A stretch of DNA of 64,000 nucleotides, taken from positions 62,001-126,000 of the forward strand of contig JAJDTX010000003.1 of NCBI GenBank assembly GCA_022826925.1. Direction: 5' to 3'. Both the position numbers and the translations under genes were made by a program. This document shows, in pieces, positions 24,346 through 34,171 of the stretch. Under the pieces are notes generated by a model, which worked only from the letters and a program-made list of their open reading frames with translations, made no database searches and was not told the origin of the DNA. Each line of letters starts with the position of its first letter. Positions within the stretch are counted from its first letter, which is position 1. This DNA is from Bryobacterales bacterium. Lineage in GTDB: Bacteria > Acidobacteriota > Terriglobia > Bryobacterales > UBA6623.

Positions 24346-25689
24346 ATGTCTCTCAAGCTCTTCGGCACGGACGGAATTCGCGGTCGTTCCGGCGAATTCC
24401 CCCTCGACGACAAGACCGTGTACGCCGTTGGCCGCGCATTGGCCGGCCAGATCGCTAAGTCTCGAAACCCCAATGTGCTCATCGGCATGGACACGCGTGT
24501 GTCGAGCATGCACATCGTGCGGTTGTTGGCAGCCGGCCTGCAGGACGGAGGAGCCGCGCACGCGTTCGCCGGCGTAGTGCCCACGCCCGCGGTGGCCTAT
24601 GCCACACAGCAGGGAGACTATTCGCTGGGCATCGAGGTGTCGGCGTCGCATAACCCGTTCGACGACAACGGCATCAAGGTGTTCGGCCCGTTCGGCTACA
24701 AGTTGCCGGACCAGACTGAGTCGGAAATCGAAGCGCGCGTCGAGGGCCTGCTGGCGCAGCCCGGTCGAGTACGAGCGATCGAGCCCGATGATGAGCCCGA
24801 TGTCGCTTTGCAGTACGCGCGGCACCTAGTGCGCGCCGGCGCGGTGCCACGGCAGGCGCGGCACCTGCGCTTCGTCGTGGACTGTGCGAACGGTGCTGCA
24901 TCCGAGGTCGCCCCGATCTTGTTCGAAGCGATCGGCGCGGACGTAAAGTTCATCGCCTGTGCTCCGAACGGGAGGAACATCAATCTCGATTGCGGCGCCC
25001 TGCACATGGACCGCTTGGCCGAGGAGGTCGTTGCCAGCGGAGCGGACTTCGGCGCGGCGCTTGATGGCGACGCCGACCGCTGCCTGTTCGTGGACGAGCT
25101 CGGCGGCGAGTTGAACGGTGACAACGTCTTGCTGCTGATGGCGCAAGCGTTGAAGCGTAAAGAAATGCTGCCGGACGACTTGGTCGTGGCGACCGTCATG
25201 TCCAACCTCGGGCTCGAGTTGGCTCTGCAGGATCAGGGAATCAAACTGGTCCGCACGCCGGTGGGCGACAAGTATGTGATTGATGAGATGCTGTCCACCG
25301 GTGCGGCACTCGGCGGAGAGCAGTCCGGCCATGTGATCTTCGGCGATTACTCCACGACCGGTGATGGCTTGCTGAGCCTGCTCATGGTGTTGCGCACCAT
25401 CGTCGAAGAGGGCGTGCCGTGCAGCGAACTCCGCAGCCGGTTGAAGGTTTCCCCGCAGAAGCTGATCAACGTGCGCGTGCGGGAGAAGCGCCCGCTCGAG
25501 CAATTGCCCGAAATCCGCGACGCGGTGGCCGACCGGGAGCTTGAGCTAGCCGGCCGCGGTCGCGTGGTGATCCGCTACTCGGGCACCGAGCCGGTCGTCA
25601 GGGTCATGGTTGAGGCAGAGAACCAGCGAGATGTGGTGCAGCATTGCACCGATATCGCGCGACTGTTCGAAAAGCACCTCGGACAGTGA
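24346..25689 (+). CDS. glmM: Phosphoglucosamine mutase
   Basis: Converts glucosamine 6-phosphate to the 1-phosphate on the way to UDP-GlcNAc for peptidoglycan and lipopolysaccharide. The 447-residue length is standard. Motifs: KLFGTDGIRG at the start, the phosphoserine loop SASHNP (Ser101), the metal loop DGDADRC, the sugar loop GGEQSGH, and the phosphate loop RYSGTEPVVRV. It stands alone between an upstream terminator and the convergent ftsK gene. Confidence 0.97.
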   Translation: MSLKLFGTDGIRGRSGEFPLDDKTVYAVGRALAGQIAKSRNPNVLIGMDTRVSSMHIVRLLAAGLQDGGAAHAFAGVVPTPAVAYATQQGDYSLGIEVSASHNPFDDNGIKVFGPFGYKLPDQTESEIEARVEGLLAQPGRVRAIEPDDEPDVALQYARHLVRAGAVPRQARHLRFVVDCANGAASEVAPILFEAIGADVKFIACAPNGRNINLDCGALHMDRLAEEVVASGADFGAALDGDADRCLFVDELGGELNGDNVLLLMAQALKRKEMLPDDLVVATVMSNLGLELALQDQGIKLVRTPVGDKYVIDEMLSTGAALGGEQSGHVIFGDYSTTGDGLLSLLMVLRTIVEEGVPCSELRSRLKVSPQKLINVRVREKRPLEQLPEIRDAVADRELELAGRGRVVIRYSGTEPVVRVMVEAENQRDVVQHCTDIARLFEKHLGQ

Positions 25690-25845
25690 AGTCGCGGCCG
25701 GTGCGTGAAATCGAGGTCGACCGTCACCGCGAATAGGAACGCAAGCTGGTCCTGTCTTCGGGTGAGGCCCCGCGCGGCTCCTATTCCGGCGCCTTCCGGC
25801 GTCGTTCGGCCGAGAGCGCCGCACGCGCCATCGTTGGCGCTCGGC
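25690..25845. other. Convergent spacer between glmM and ftsK
   Basis: A 156-base spacer between two convergent genes. A 7-bp inverted repeat, AATAGGA (25732-25738) and TCCTATT (25779-25785), spans about 40 bases. It could help end transcription in both directions, but no T tract follows. Confidence 0.3.
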
Positions 25846-28176
25846 TCAATCCGAGTCCGCTTGGTCAAGCCAGTCGGGCCGCCTCAGCACGTCGCGCGGC
25901 CTGCTGCCATCGGGCGGGCCGATAATGCCGTCGCGCTCCATTGCGTCCAGTATCCGGGCCGCCCGCCCGTATCCCAAGCGCAGTCGCCGCTGTAGCGTGG
26001 ATGTCGAAGCCTTGCCCAGCTCCAGCACAAGTTGGACCGCGTCCTTGTACATCGGATCGTCGAAGTCTGGATCCGAATCCGGGCCGTCCTCGTCTTGGTC
26101 GCCATCGGGAGATGCCAGGTAATCGGTCTCGTACTGTGGGCTGGCGAGATCTTTCCAGTGGGACACCACTCCTTCGATTTCGCCTTCGGAAACGAGCGGG
26201 CCGTGCAAGCGCCTCATGCGCCCGGCGCCACCCGGCGGCAAGAACAGCATGTCACCCTGGCCGAGCAGGGACTCGGCGCCGTTCGCATCCAAAATGGTGC
26301 GCGAATCGACTCGCGTTGCCAGCAAGAACGATAGCCTTGCGGGGATGTTCGCTTTGATCACACCCGTGATCACGTTGACGCTCGGGCGCTGAGTCGCGAG
26401 CAACAGGTGGATGCCGACCGCCCGCGCCATTTGGGCCAGGCGCTGGATCGATCCTTCGACTTGGTTGCCGTGCTGAATCATCAGATCGGCCAGCTCGTCG
26501 ACGATCACGACGATGTAGGGGAGCTTCTCGAGTTCGAGGCTGGCGATGTCTTCGGGCCCGTCCTCGCCCTGGCGCTCTACGTACCTGTTGAATTGGCTGA
26601 TGTTGCGGCATCCGTGCCTCGCCAGCAGCTGCAGGCGGCGCTCCATTTCGCGTGTCGCGTTCTTGAGCGCGTTGCTAGCCTCCTTCATGTCGATGATGAC
26701 CGGCGTGAGCAGGTGCGGGATGTCCCGATACAGAGTCATCTCGACCGCCTTGGGGTCGATCAGGATGAAGCGCACATCGTCTGGCGTGGCATGCAGCAGG
26801 ATCGACATGATCACCGTGTTGACCATGACGCTCTTGCCCGAGCCCGTCTGCCCGGCTACCAGCAAGTGAGGCATCGTGGCTAGGTCCGCGCAGTGGATTT
26901 TTCCGTTGATGTCCTTGCCTAGGGCGAATGTCAGCATGGACTCTGAGTTCTCGAAGACCGGAGTCTCGACGACTTCGCGCAAGGAAATGATTTCGCGCTC
27001 TTGGTTGGGGACTTCGATGCCGACCGTGGATCGGCCGGGTATGCGCTCGATCAGAATGGACTCGCATTTCAGGGCGAGGCATAGTTCTTCCGAAAGGTTG
27101 ACGATCCGTGCGACTTTCATGCCCGGCGCGGGACTGAACTCGAAGGTTGTCACCACAGGTCCGGGGTTGATGCGTTCGATGACGCCGCGCACTCCGAATT
27201 CTTCGTATCTCGCGACGATCTGGCGCCCCGTTTCGTGGAGCTGGGCCTCGTCGTACGGCGCACGCCCGAGCGGCGCGTTGAGAAGGCCGGTGGTCGGCAG
27301 CACGTATTCCGTAGCCGGACCGCCGGTCGCAGCATCATCGCTGCTGGCAGTTGGGCCGCTTCCGAGGCCAGTCAGCATGCTCGCCAGATCCCCGTCCTCG
27401 TCGCCCTCGAACGGCACGATCGGCGGTGGCTCCGGCGGGCCAGGGTCGGGTGCCTTGCGCGGCTCGGGCAGCCTCGGCCGAACTGGCACTGGATCGGGAT
27501 GAGTGCCAAGGGCCGGCCTCGACGGCGCGGAATCAAGGTCCGAGCGGATGGTTACCGGGATCGCTTGAGTGCCGTCGCCGCCATCTGCCGGAGAGGCGTC
27601 TTCGAGTTCTTCGGGGTCGCGCTCTCTGGAGCGTCCCACGAGATCGACCACTCGGATTGAGGTCAGCAAGTATGTGCCGATGGCCGCGACCGCCGCCATC
27701 AACAGGATCGTGCCGCCGATATTCAGCACCGAGATCGACGATTCGGCGATGACCTTGCCGGCCGTTCCGCCGGCCTTGACGGTTTGATGCCAGCGGTCGG
27801 GCAGGGCACCGTCGACAGGCCGGCCGAGCATGTGCAGCACCGTGCATAGCACACCGGCCAAGAGGGCCATGCCGACACCGCGCCGAATCGGGTTCTCCAC
27901 CTCCAGTTGGCGAATCCGGTTCCAGCCGAGCTTAGCCAGACAAGCGGGCAGCAGGAAACCGACCAACCCGAACGCCTGCAGGAGCAGGTCTGCGCCATAG
28001 GCTCCCGGGAAACCCATCCAGTTGCGGGCTTGGCCCGGCCCGGCGGCAACGTTGGTAGAGGGGTCCGCGGGGCTGTAGGAGACCAAGCTCAACAGCACTC
28101 CCGCCGCGGCGATCCACAGCAGGACGCCTGCCATCTCATTGAAGCGCGGGTTGTCTACGAGGAGCTTGATTCTCAT
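25846..28176 (-). CDS. ftsK: DNA translocase FtsK/SpoIIIE
   Basis: Septal ATP-driven DNA pump that clears chromosome ends and aids dimer resolution. From the ATG at 28176 the protein is 776 residues. Order: about four membrane segments (residues 14-175), a Pro-rich linker (about 200-290), then the motor with Walker A GQTGSGKS at 442-449 and Walker B VIVDELADLM. The C-terminal gamma winged helix (YGRAARILDAMERDGIIG) reads KOPS sites. The start overlaps the uppP stop as ATGA; a much longer open frame upstream runs through uppP and was rejected. Confidence 0.95.
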   Translation of the reverse strand: MRIKLLVDNPRFNEMAGVLLWIAAAGVLLSLVSYSPADPSTNVAAGPGQARNWMGFPGAYGADLLLQAFGLVGFLLPACLAKLGWNRIRQLEVENPIRRGVGMALLAGVLCTVLHMLGRPVDGALPDRWHQTVKAGGTAGKVIAESSISVLNIGGTILLMAAVAAIGTYLLTSIRVVDLVGRSRERDPEELEDASPADGGDGTQAIPVTIRSDLDSAPSRPALGTHPDPVPVRPRLPEPRKAPDPGPPEPPPIVPFEGDEDGDLASMLTGLGSGPTASSDDAATGGPATEYVLPTTGLLNAPLGRAPYDEAQLHETGRQIVARYEEFGVRGVIERINPGPVVTTFEFSPAPGMKVARIVNLSEELCLALKCESILIERIPGRSTVGIEVPNQEREIISLREVVETPVFENSESMLTFALGKDINGKIHCADLATMPHLLVAGQTGSGKSVMVNTVIMSILLHATPDDVRFILIDPKAVEMTLYRDIPHLLTPVIIDMKEASNALKNATREMERRLQLLARHGCRNISQFNRYVERQGEDGPEDIASLELEKLPYIVVIVDELADLMIQHGNQVEGSIQRLAQMARAVGIHLLLATQRPSVNVITGVIKANIPARLSFLLATRVDSRTILDANGAESLLGQGDMLFLPPGGAGRMRRLHGPLVSEGEIEGVVSHWKDLASPQYETDYLASPDGDQDEDGPDSDPDFDDPMYKDAVQLVLELGKASTSTLQRRLRLGYGRAARILDAMERDGIIGPPDGSRPRDVLRRPDWLDQADSD

Positions 28177-29045
28177 CCGTCTTGCCCGATCGCGGCCAGA
28201 GATTCTTGGAGCCCGGAGGTACTGGCAAGAACTAGCACGATTATCCCAAATGCCACGCGATAGTAAACGAACGGTGCCATGGTCGCGCTCTGCAGGAAGC
28301 GCAGGAATCCAGCGATCACGCCGTAGCCCGCCACGGCGCTCACCGCCACGCCCACGCCTAGCGGGCCGTACGCGATCGCCAGGGTCTCGCTGCCCGAGAG
28401 GGTCTCCAGCCCTGTCTTCAGCGATGCGCCCAGCACTACAGGCATAGCCAGCAGGAAGGAGAACCGTGCTGCGGCCTGGCGCTGCAGGCCGAGCAGCAAT
28501 CCCGCGGCGATGGTGATGCCCGAGCGCGAAGTTCCCGGTATCAGCGCTATTGCCTGCGCGCAGCCAACCAGCATGACAGCGTAGAACGGAAGCGAGCCCA
28601 GATCGCTGCGAGGGGCCGACCGGCGGTCCGCCCACCAGATCAAGCATCCCACAGCGATCAGCATGAACCCGATCACGGCAGGACTGCGCAGCCTCGCTTC
28701 GATGAGATCCTGCCAGAGCAGCCCGGCCAGCCCCGCCGGCACCGTCGCTGCCGCCAGATACCACAGCAAGCGAGGATTCTTGTAGAGGTCGAGGTCGGGA
28801 TCGCCGGCGTCGGGGCGGTGCACTTCTCGGCCCGCGGCGAGCCCGAAGATTCGCATCCAAGTGCGGGCGAAATACGCGGCCAGGGCGAGCAGGGTGCCGA
28901 AGTGCAGCGCTACATCGAAGAACAGGCCTGGGTCCTGCCACCCGAGCAGCCAGCGGGTCAAGATCAAGTGGGCTGAACTGCTGATGGGCAAGAACTCGGT
29001 GAAGGCCTGCACCAAGGCCAGCACGACCGCTTGCAAGATGTCCAT
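28173..29045 (-). CDS. uppP: Undecaprenyl-diphosphatase (UppP/BacA)
   Basis: Integral membrane enzyme that recycles undecaprenyl diphosphate to the lipid carrier used in cell-wall synthesis; it also gives bacitracin tolerance. The 290-residue protein has both conserved blocks: AFTEFLPISSSAHLIL at the N-terminus, and PGTSRSGITIAAGLLLGLQR with the active-site Ser/Arg. It overlaps ftsK by four bases, linking two envelope and division functions in one transcript. Confidence 0.96.
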   Translation of the reverse strand: MDILQAVVLALVQAFTEFLPISSSAHLILTRWLLGWQDPGLFFDVALHFGTLLALAAYFARTWMRIFGLAAGREVHRPDAGDPDLDLYKNPRLLWYLAAATVPAGLAGLLWQDLIEARLRSPAVIGFMLIAVGCLIWWADRRSAPRSDLGSLPFYAVMLVGCAQAIALIPGTSRSGITIAAGLLLGLQRQAAARFSFLLAMPVVLGASLKTGLETLSGSETLAIAYGPLGVGVAVSAVAGYGVIAGFLRFLQSATMAPFVYYRVAFGIIVLVLASTSGLQESLAAIGQDG

Positions 29046-29117
29046 TGGGAACAGGCCTAGCGCTGGCTCCCCGTGAAAGGCGTACTGTCGCAGCCCGTCA
29101 ATTGCCCGAGCTTGAAG

Positions 29118-30407
29118 TCACGCGGCCGTGTGGCGCGCCGCAGACGCCTCGAACGGGCTGATCAAGTCGCCCGAGGGGTCAAAGGGCAGCCCGGCGGCCT
29201 CGCCCTCCAGGGAGATCGAATCGTTAGCGGCCAGTTCCTCCAGCAGGTTCTCGCTAGCCAGCAGGTAGGACAGATCCAGGGTGTTGCGAATCCAGATGAT
29301 CGAGCACGTCGCCGGGTCGAGCTTGCCGCACGTCGGCAGCACGCGCTCCAAGCACTCGCGATCGGTCGCGAAGTGCAGCGGCGTGAATCCGGGCGATGTG
29401 ACCGAGGATGTCAGAGCATTGACCCAAGTGGCCTGAAAGTCGACCTTCTTTACGAGGCGGTCGTGCACAATGTCCGCCAGGCCCATTCCAATGGCGTTTC
29501 CGTAGGTGTTGCCGGACAGGTCGCGGACGAAGATTCGATGCACCGTCGGCACGCCCTGCCAGTTGTTGGGCCCGTGCCCGCCGCCGCGATTGACCACCTT
29601 CGTGTCCATCCCGGCGCCGCTGATGTCCTTGCCGATCTCATCCAAGATCAGCAGGTCGACCTCGCTGACGGGGAGGTTCGGCTTCCAGCCCTTGACCCGG
29701 CGCAGCAATTCCTCTTCACGCTCGGCCATGCCATCGGCACCCAGCGCGTGGACCTCGGCAGTGCCGTGGTAGGCGTCCTCCAAGATCGCCAGGCCGCCGA
29801 GCATCTTGCCCGTGGCCAGCATTGCGGATCCCACGCTGCGGATCACTTGGCCCATGCCGATCTTCAATGCCCAGCTGTGATATCGCTTGGCGCCCTCCCA
29901 CTTGCCGAGGCCGATCGCCATCATCTTGTGAATGCCGCTCTCCAGGGAGCCTTCGAAGTCGGTGTGCCACTTGACCCGGCCGCAAAGCATGACGCCGTCG
30001 CTCTCGAACGCCCGGCGGTCCATCGAGACCTCGATGCCCTCCGGCGTGGTGCCCACCCGGACGACCTCGAGCGAGCTCTCAACCGGCACTCCCATGGTGG
30101 ACTCGTCAATGCCGTAGTGGGCGAGCACGTCCGCCTGGCCCTGGGCGGTTGCCGCTCCGTGGCTGCCCATCACGGGCACGATGAACGGCTGGACGCCGCG
30201 CGACTTCCAGAACTCGACCGCCGCCTTGGCGATCACGTCGATATTGCGGATGCCGCGACTGCCGACCCCAACCGCGACGCGGCTCCCTGCCGGAACCTGC
30301 CGCGTCCAAGCGGCCGCCTCCATTTGCTGTCGGACGGCTCCTGCGACATCCGCGAGCGCTCGGCTGGGAAAGCGCTGGAGAACTGGGACGAGCTTTTGCA
30401 TGCGCAT
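29118..30407 (-). CDS. LarA-superfamily (DUF2088) protein of unknown substrate
   Basis: A 429-residue protein related to the N-terminal domain of nickel-pincer lactate racemase. It shows the superfamily blocks VGVGSRGI, VMGSHGAATAQGQADVL, and a middle region with CGRVKWHTDFEG and GLGKWEGAKRYHSW, whose Lys and His positions could correspond to cofactor or substrate residues in LarA. The typical LarA THR motif is replaced by SHG, so it is probably not a lactate racemase. No larB, larC or larE genes for cofactor synthesis are nearby. The start MRMQKLV lies 29 bases downstream of the ppiD-like stop; longer frames run into that gene. Confidence 0.75.
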   Translation of the reverse strand: MRMQKLVPVLQRFPSRALADVAGAVRQQMEAAAWTRQVPAGSRVAVGVGSRGIRNIDVIAKAAVEFWKSRGVQPFIVPVMGSHGAATAQGQADVLAHYGIDESTMGVPVESSLEVVRVGTTPEGIEVSMDRRAFESDGVMLCGRVKWHTDFEGSLESGIHKMMAIGLGKWEGAKRYHSWALKIGMGQVIRSVGSAMLATGKMLGGLAILEDAYHGTAEVHALGADGMAEREEELLRRVKGWKPNLPVSEVDLLILDEIGKDISGAGMDTKVVNRGGGHGPNNWQGVPTVHRIFVRDLSGNTYGNAIGMGLADIVHDRLVKKVDFQATWVNALTSSVTSPGFTPLHFATDRECLERVLPTCGKLDPATCSIIWIRNTLDLSYLLASENLLEELAANDSISLEGEAAGLPFDPSGDLISPFEASAARHTAA

Positions 30408-30436
30408 GGTCGGGCTTCCTGGCCTTGGAGACGAGT

Positions 30437-32383
30437 CTAGATCACGCTCTGCATCGACTGCAGGTATTGCTGGATGCGGTCGGCGTACCGCACCACCAGC
30501 CCCTGCTCGCTGTAGTCTCGGACCTTCTGGCTGCGGAAATAGTCGAAGACCATGGTCCGCTTCTCGTTGAGGAGGGTTTGGCGCAGGGCATCGCCATCGG
30601 AGGCGAGCGCGGATTCGTCGGCGGGCTGCATGCCGGTCGTGCGGAAGACGACCCAGCGGTCGCCCACGGCGACGGGACCTTGCAGCTCGCCGTCTGTCAT
30701 GGTGAATGCCGCCTCTCCCAGCGCGTTGATGGATCCCAAGCCCTCGATCTCCCCTCCGCGCTTGGTCCAATCCGTCGTGGTGGTGGACAGTCTGCTGCGT
30801 CGCGCGGCTGCGGTGAGGTCCCCGGACGCATCCTTGGCAGCCTGTGCCAGATCCTCTGCCCGCTGGCGCGCGATATTGGCAGACTCGGTGTCGATATAGT
30901 CTTGCCGGACCGTCGAGCTGACCTCTTCGTACTCGGCGTCGCGGGCGGGCACGGCCTCGGTCACGAATCCGATGTACAAGGTGTCCGCCTCGGCCACGGT
31001 GAGGACTTGGCCGACGGGCTGTTCGAAGATGGCCTCGACGAGGGCAGAGGCCTTGGGCAACTGGTCGGGCAGGTCCGCTCGGCTGAAGGCCTCGAAGGCC
31101 TGATACGGCAGGTCTAGCTCGCCAGCGGCGTTCTCTAACGCGGCGCCGGCCCGTTCGGCGGCCGCCATGGCCCTTTCCATCAGGCTGTAGCGGTCGCTCT
31201 GGGCGCGTTCGGCGCTCAGGTCTTGGCGAATTACGTCGCGCACCTCGCTGAGCGGCTTGACGCTGGGCGCTTGGCGGTCGTCGAGCCGGATCAGGTGGTA
31301 GCCGAATTCCGACTTTACCGGTGACTGCGTGATCTCCCCGGTTTCCCGAAGCGCGAAGCTGGCTTCCTCGAAAGCCGGGTCCATCATGCCCCGGCTGACC
31401 CAGCCTAGGTCGCCGCCGTTCTCGGCGTTGCCCGGATCCTGGGAGTGCTCCTTGGCTAGCTCCTCGAAACTCCCTCCGCCGCGCAGCTCTTCGAGCACGG
31501 CGTCGGCGTCTTTGCGGGCCTGCTCGGCTTCGGCTTCGGACTTGCCCATGGTCATGAACAGGATGTGGCGCACCTTGACCCGCTCGGGATTCTCGAAGCG
31601 GTATTGGTTTTGCGAGTAATGCAGATCGATCTCCGCGTCCGTGATCTCGTGGTCGCTGACGGAGGCGTCGGGGCCGATCGTCATCAGCTTGAGCGGCCTC
31701 CGCTCCGCATGCCGGTAGCGCAGCTTGTTGGCGTCGAAGTATGCGCGCAACTGCTCTGGGTTTGCCTCGACCTCGCCGCGCACGCTCGCCGAGTCAACCG
31801 CTGCCCATTCGATCCGGACACTGTCGTTTTCGTCGTGGAATCGCCGCTTGAGTTCGTCCTCGGTCACGCTGACGCCGTCGGTCACCAGCTGCCGCAAGTG
31901 CTGTGAAATGGCGATGTTGTAGAGGATCTCTTGCTCGAACTCGGGCACCGTGCGGCGGAACTGCTGGCGAACGAAACGATGGTAGGCGTCCGCGCCGATG
32001 TACTTGCCATCCGGGAACAGGACCTCTGGGAGCTGTTCGCGGATCCAGACCGCGAGTTCTTCGTCCGTGGGGACCAATCGGAGCGCCGCAGCCTCGGCAA
32101 AGAGGACGCGCTCCGCGATCAGGGCGTCGATCGTGTTGCTGGCAATCATCGAGATCGCCGCGGGGGGGACGTTGTTTGCGCGGTGCTGCCGCAGCTCCAC
32201 CTCCACGTCGCCAGTAGTGACCGGCACGCCATCCACCTCTGCGAGGATGTCGGCGGCGCCCGGACCGGCCGGGCCGAACACGTTCGGCACCAGCGTGATG
32301 ATCATGGAGCCAGCCACTAGGAAAAGGATGATCCCCATGGTCCAGCGCAGGATCTTCCCTTGGTTTTGAAATAGCTTCAGCAT
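30437..32383 (-). CDS. PpiD-like membrane-anchored peptidyl-prolyl isomerase and chaperone
   Basis: A 648-residue envelope folding factor. The N-terminus has one membrane anchor (WTMGIILFLVAGSMIITLV) that places the rest in the periplasm. A SurA_N-like chaperone region follows, then a parvulin domain at about residues 260-360 that opens VKVRHILFMTMG and ends FGYHLIRLDDR. A second, degenerate parvulin-like region and helical tail follow. PpiD works with SecYEG on emerging outer-membrane proteins. The ATG at 32383 (MLKLFQNQGKI) matches the family start; eight upstream codons were dropped. Confidence 0.88.
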   Translation of the reverse strand: MLKLFQNQGKILRWTMGIILFLVAGSMIITLVPNVFGPAGPGAADILAEVDGVPVTTGDVEVELRQHRANNVPPAAISMIASNTIDALIAERVLFAEAAALRLVPTDEELAVWIREQLPEVLFPDGKYIGADAYHRFVRQQFRRTVPEFEQEILYNIAISQHLRQLVTDGVSVTEDELKRRFHDENDSVRIEWAAVDSASVRGEVEANPEQLRAYFDANKLRYRHAERRPLKLMTIGPDASVSDHEITDAEIDLHYSQNQYRFENPERVKVRHILFMTMGKSEAEAEQARKDADAVLEELRGGGSFEELAKEHSQDPGNAENGGDLGWVSRGMMDPAFEEASFALRETGEITQSPVKSEFGYHLIRLDDRQAPSVKPLSEVRDVIRQDLSAERAQSDRYSLMERAMAAAERAGAALENAAGELDLPYQAFEAFSRADLPDQLPKASALVEAIFEQPVGQVLTVAEADTLYIGFVTEAVPARDAEYEEVSSTVRQDYIDTESANIARQRAEDLAQAAKDASGDLTAAARRSRLSTTTTDWTKRGGEIEGLGSINALGEAAFTMTDGELQGPVAVGDRWVVFRTTGMQPADESALASDGDALRQTLLNEKRTMVFDYFRSQKVRDYSEQGLVVRYADRIQQYLQSMQSVI

Positions 32384-32644
32384 TGCAGGGTTCCGGCGGG
32401 CGGGCACATCGTCCGATCCGCCTGCGGCGAGCGCCCTAGATTCTGCGACCGCTCGGCCAGTTCGCGGGGGCGCGGCCGATCCGTCTTGATTGTACTATGC
32501 GGCATGCGCTGCGGGCTTCCGGCACCGCCTTACGATGGCCGTCACGGACACCAGCGCAGTGTCGCGCGGGAAGGCCGGCCTGACGCTGGAGCGGTCCGCC
32601 GCCGGATACATGGGCGCGAAGAGCTGGCAGGCGCCCCAGCCGAT
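32384..32644. other. Spacer between the nuoM-like and ppiD-like genes
   Basis: A 261-base gap on the minus strand after the large ion-transport operon. It contains a GTACAAT element (32489-32495, minus strand) that could start the ppiD-like transcript about 105 bases upstream. A 38-codon minus-strand open frame inside it shows no family resemblance and is not called. Confidence 0.5.
32489..32494 (-). promoter_or_regulatory. Possible -10 element of the ppiD-like gene (GTACAAT type)
   Basis: On the minus strand TACAAT, preceded by G at 32495, about 105 bases before the ppiD-like start and after the end of the nuoM-like gene. Confidence 0.3.
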
Positions 32645-34144
32645 TCATTCTCCGGGAGCGGATGCGCTCTGGACGATGGCGGGCGATCGGTCGAGCAGAT
32701 TCTTGACGGTCGAATCCAGCTTCGTCGTCAGCGTGGCGGGAATCAGGCCGACCACGAAGACGCCGACTACCAGCGGGACGAGCGTAGCGATCTCGCGCGC
32801 GTTCAGGTCCGGCAGAGATTCGAGCGACGCGCGGGGCTGGCCCAGCACGACGCGCTGCAGCATCCAGAGCATGTACGCGGCTGCCAGCACGATCCCGCTC
32901 ATCGCGAGCAGGACCTTGAGCATGCCGCCGAAGGATGTGCCCAGCAGCACCAGGAACTCGCCCGTGAAATTCCCCATGCCGGGTAGCCCGAAGGAAGCCA
33001 TGGCGAAGATCGAAAGCAGGACGACGAATCGGGGCATGGGCTTCTGCAAGCCGCCGTAGTCGGCGATCATCCGGGTGTGCGTGCGGTCGTACAGGAAGCC
33101 GATGGCAAGGAACAGGGCCCCTGTCGACATGCCGTGAGCGAACATCTGGATCACGGCGCCCTCGATGCCCTGTTCGTTGAAGGCGAAGATGCCCAGGGTC
33201 ACGAATCCCATGTGGGAGATCGAGGAGTACGCTACTAGCTTCTTGAGGTCGGACTGGGCCAGTGCGAGGCACCCGCCGTAGATGATGCCGACGATGGAGA
33301 GCCACAGGATGAACGGGGCAAACTCGACGGATGCCTCGGGCAGGATCGGGAGGCAGATCCGCAGGAAGCCGTAGCCCCCCATCTTCAGAAGCACCCCCGC
33401 CAGGATCACGCTGCCGGCAGTCGGGGCCTCCGAGTGGGCGTCGGGCAGCCACGAGTGGAAGGGAACCATCGGCAGCTTGATGGCAAACCCTAGGAACATG
33501 AACGAGAAGATCCAGATCTGGACATCCTCGGGGATGGCATGCCCCACCATGGCCTGAATGTCGAACGAGCGGCCCGTCTGCAGGTACAGGGCGAGGATCC
33601 CGACCAGCATCAGCAGGCTGCCTGTCAGGCTGTAGAGCACGAACTTGATCCCCGCCTGGATCCGGCCCGGGCCGCCCCAGAGAATGATCATGAAATACAT
33701 GGGAATCATCGTGACTTCCCACAGCATGAAGAACAGGAACAGGTCGAGCGCGGTGAAAACGACGATCATCGCGCCTTCCACCAGCAGGATCAGGACCATG
33801 TAGGCCTTGACCTTGCTTGCGATCGAGGTCCATGAGGCGAGCACGCAGAGTGGGCCCAGCAGCGTGGTGAGCAGGACAAGGACCAGGCTGATGCCGTCGA
33901 CGCCGACCGCGTACTGGATGTTGAAGTTCTCCATCCAACTGGTTCGCTCGACGAACTGCATGCCCTCGATCGACGGATCGAATCTCCACCACAGCGCCGT
34001 GGACAGGCCCAGCGCGAGCAGGGAAACCCCCATGGCGACGCGACGGACCCACACATCGCCCCGAACGAACAGCAGGGCCACGATTCCGGCAAAAGGAACA
34101 GTGATCAACGACGTGATCAGGTGTTCTGTGAAGAGTGATGTCAT
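32645..34144 (-). CDS. NuoM-like proton-translocating membrane subunit
   Basis: A 499-residue multi-span protein of the NuoM/Mrp antiporter-like family. The conserved membrane Glu is in FMLWEVTMIPMYF and the key Lys in AIKLPMVPFHSWLPDAHSEAPT; a second Lys follows in GVLLKMGGYG. By sequence it is closest to complex I NuoM, yet it ends an operon with Mrp and DabA genes and without nuoA-K or nuoN. It may act as an additional ion channel of the Mrp-type complex. It begins 27 bases after the NuoL-like stop. Confidence 0.88.
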   Translation of the reverse strand: MTSLFTEHLITSLITVPFAGIVALLFVRGDVWVRRVAMGVSLLALGLSTALWWRFDPSIEGMQFVERTSWMENFNIQYAVGVDGISLVLVLLTTLLGPLCVLASWTSIASKVKAYMVLILLVEGAMIVVFTALDLFLFFMLWEVTMIPMYFMIILWGGPGRIQAGIKFVLYSLTGSLLMLVGILALYLQTGRSFDIQAMVGHAIPEDVQIWIFSFMFLGFAIKLPMVPFHSWLPDAHSEAPTAGSVILAGVLLKMGGYGFLRICLPILPEASVEFAPFILWLSIVGIIYGGCLALAQSDLKKLVAYSSISHMGFVTLGIFAFNEQGIEGAVIQMFAHGMSTGALFLAIGFLYDRTHTRMIADYGGLQKPMPRFVVLLSIFAMASFGLPGMGNFTGEFLVLLGTSFGGMLKVLLAMSGIVLAAAYMLWMLQRVVLGQPRASLESLPDLNAREIATLVPLVVGVFVVGLIPATLTTKLDSTVKNLLDRSPAIVQSASAPGE

Positions 34145-34171
34145 TAGGGCACCTTTTCGATCGCTACTCCG

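Noticed and set aside
28177-28941. Long in-frame extension of ftsK to 1031 residues
   Set aside because: It runs through uppP on the same strand in another frame and has the Arg/Pro-rich composition of a shadow frame. The MRIKLL start with an ATGA overlap gives a normal FtsK.
30408-30770. In-frame extension of the LarA-like gene to 550 residues
   Set aside because: The extra part overlaps the ppiD-like gene in another frame and has no protein-like composition. The ATG at 30407 fits the family start.
32500-32640. 38-codon minus-strand frame after the nuoM-like gene
   Set aside because: It has no ribosome binding site and no resemblance to small subunits of Mrp, NuoN or DAB systems.
32436-34052. 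538-codon minus-strand frame over the nuoM-like gene
   Set aside because: Shadow of nuoM in another frame, with Arg/Pro/His-rich low-complexity translation and no membrane segments.
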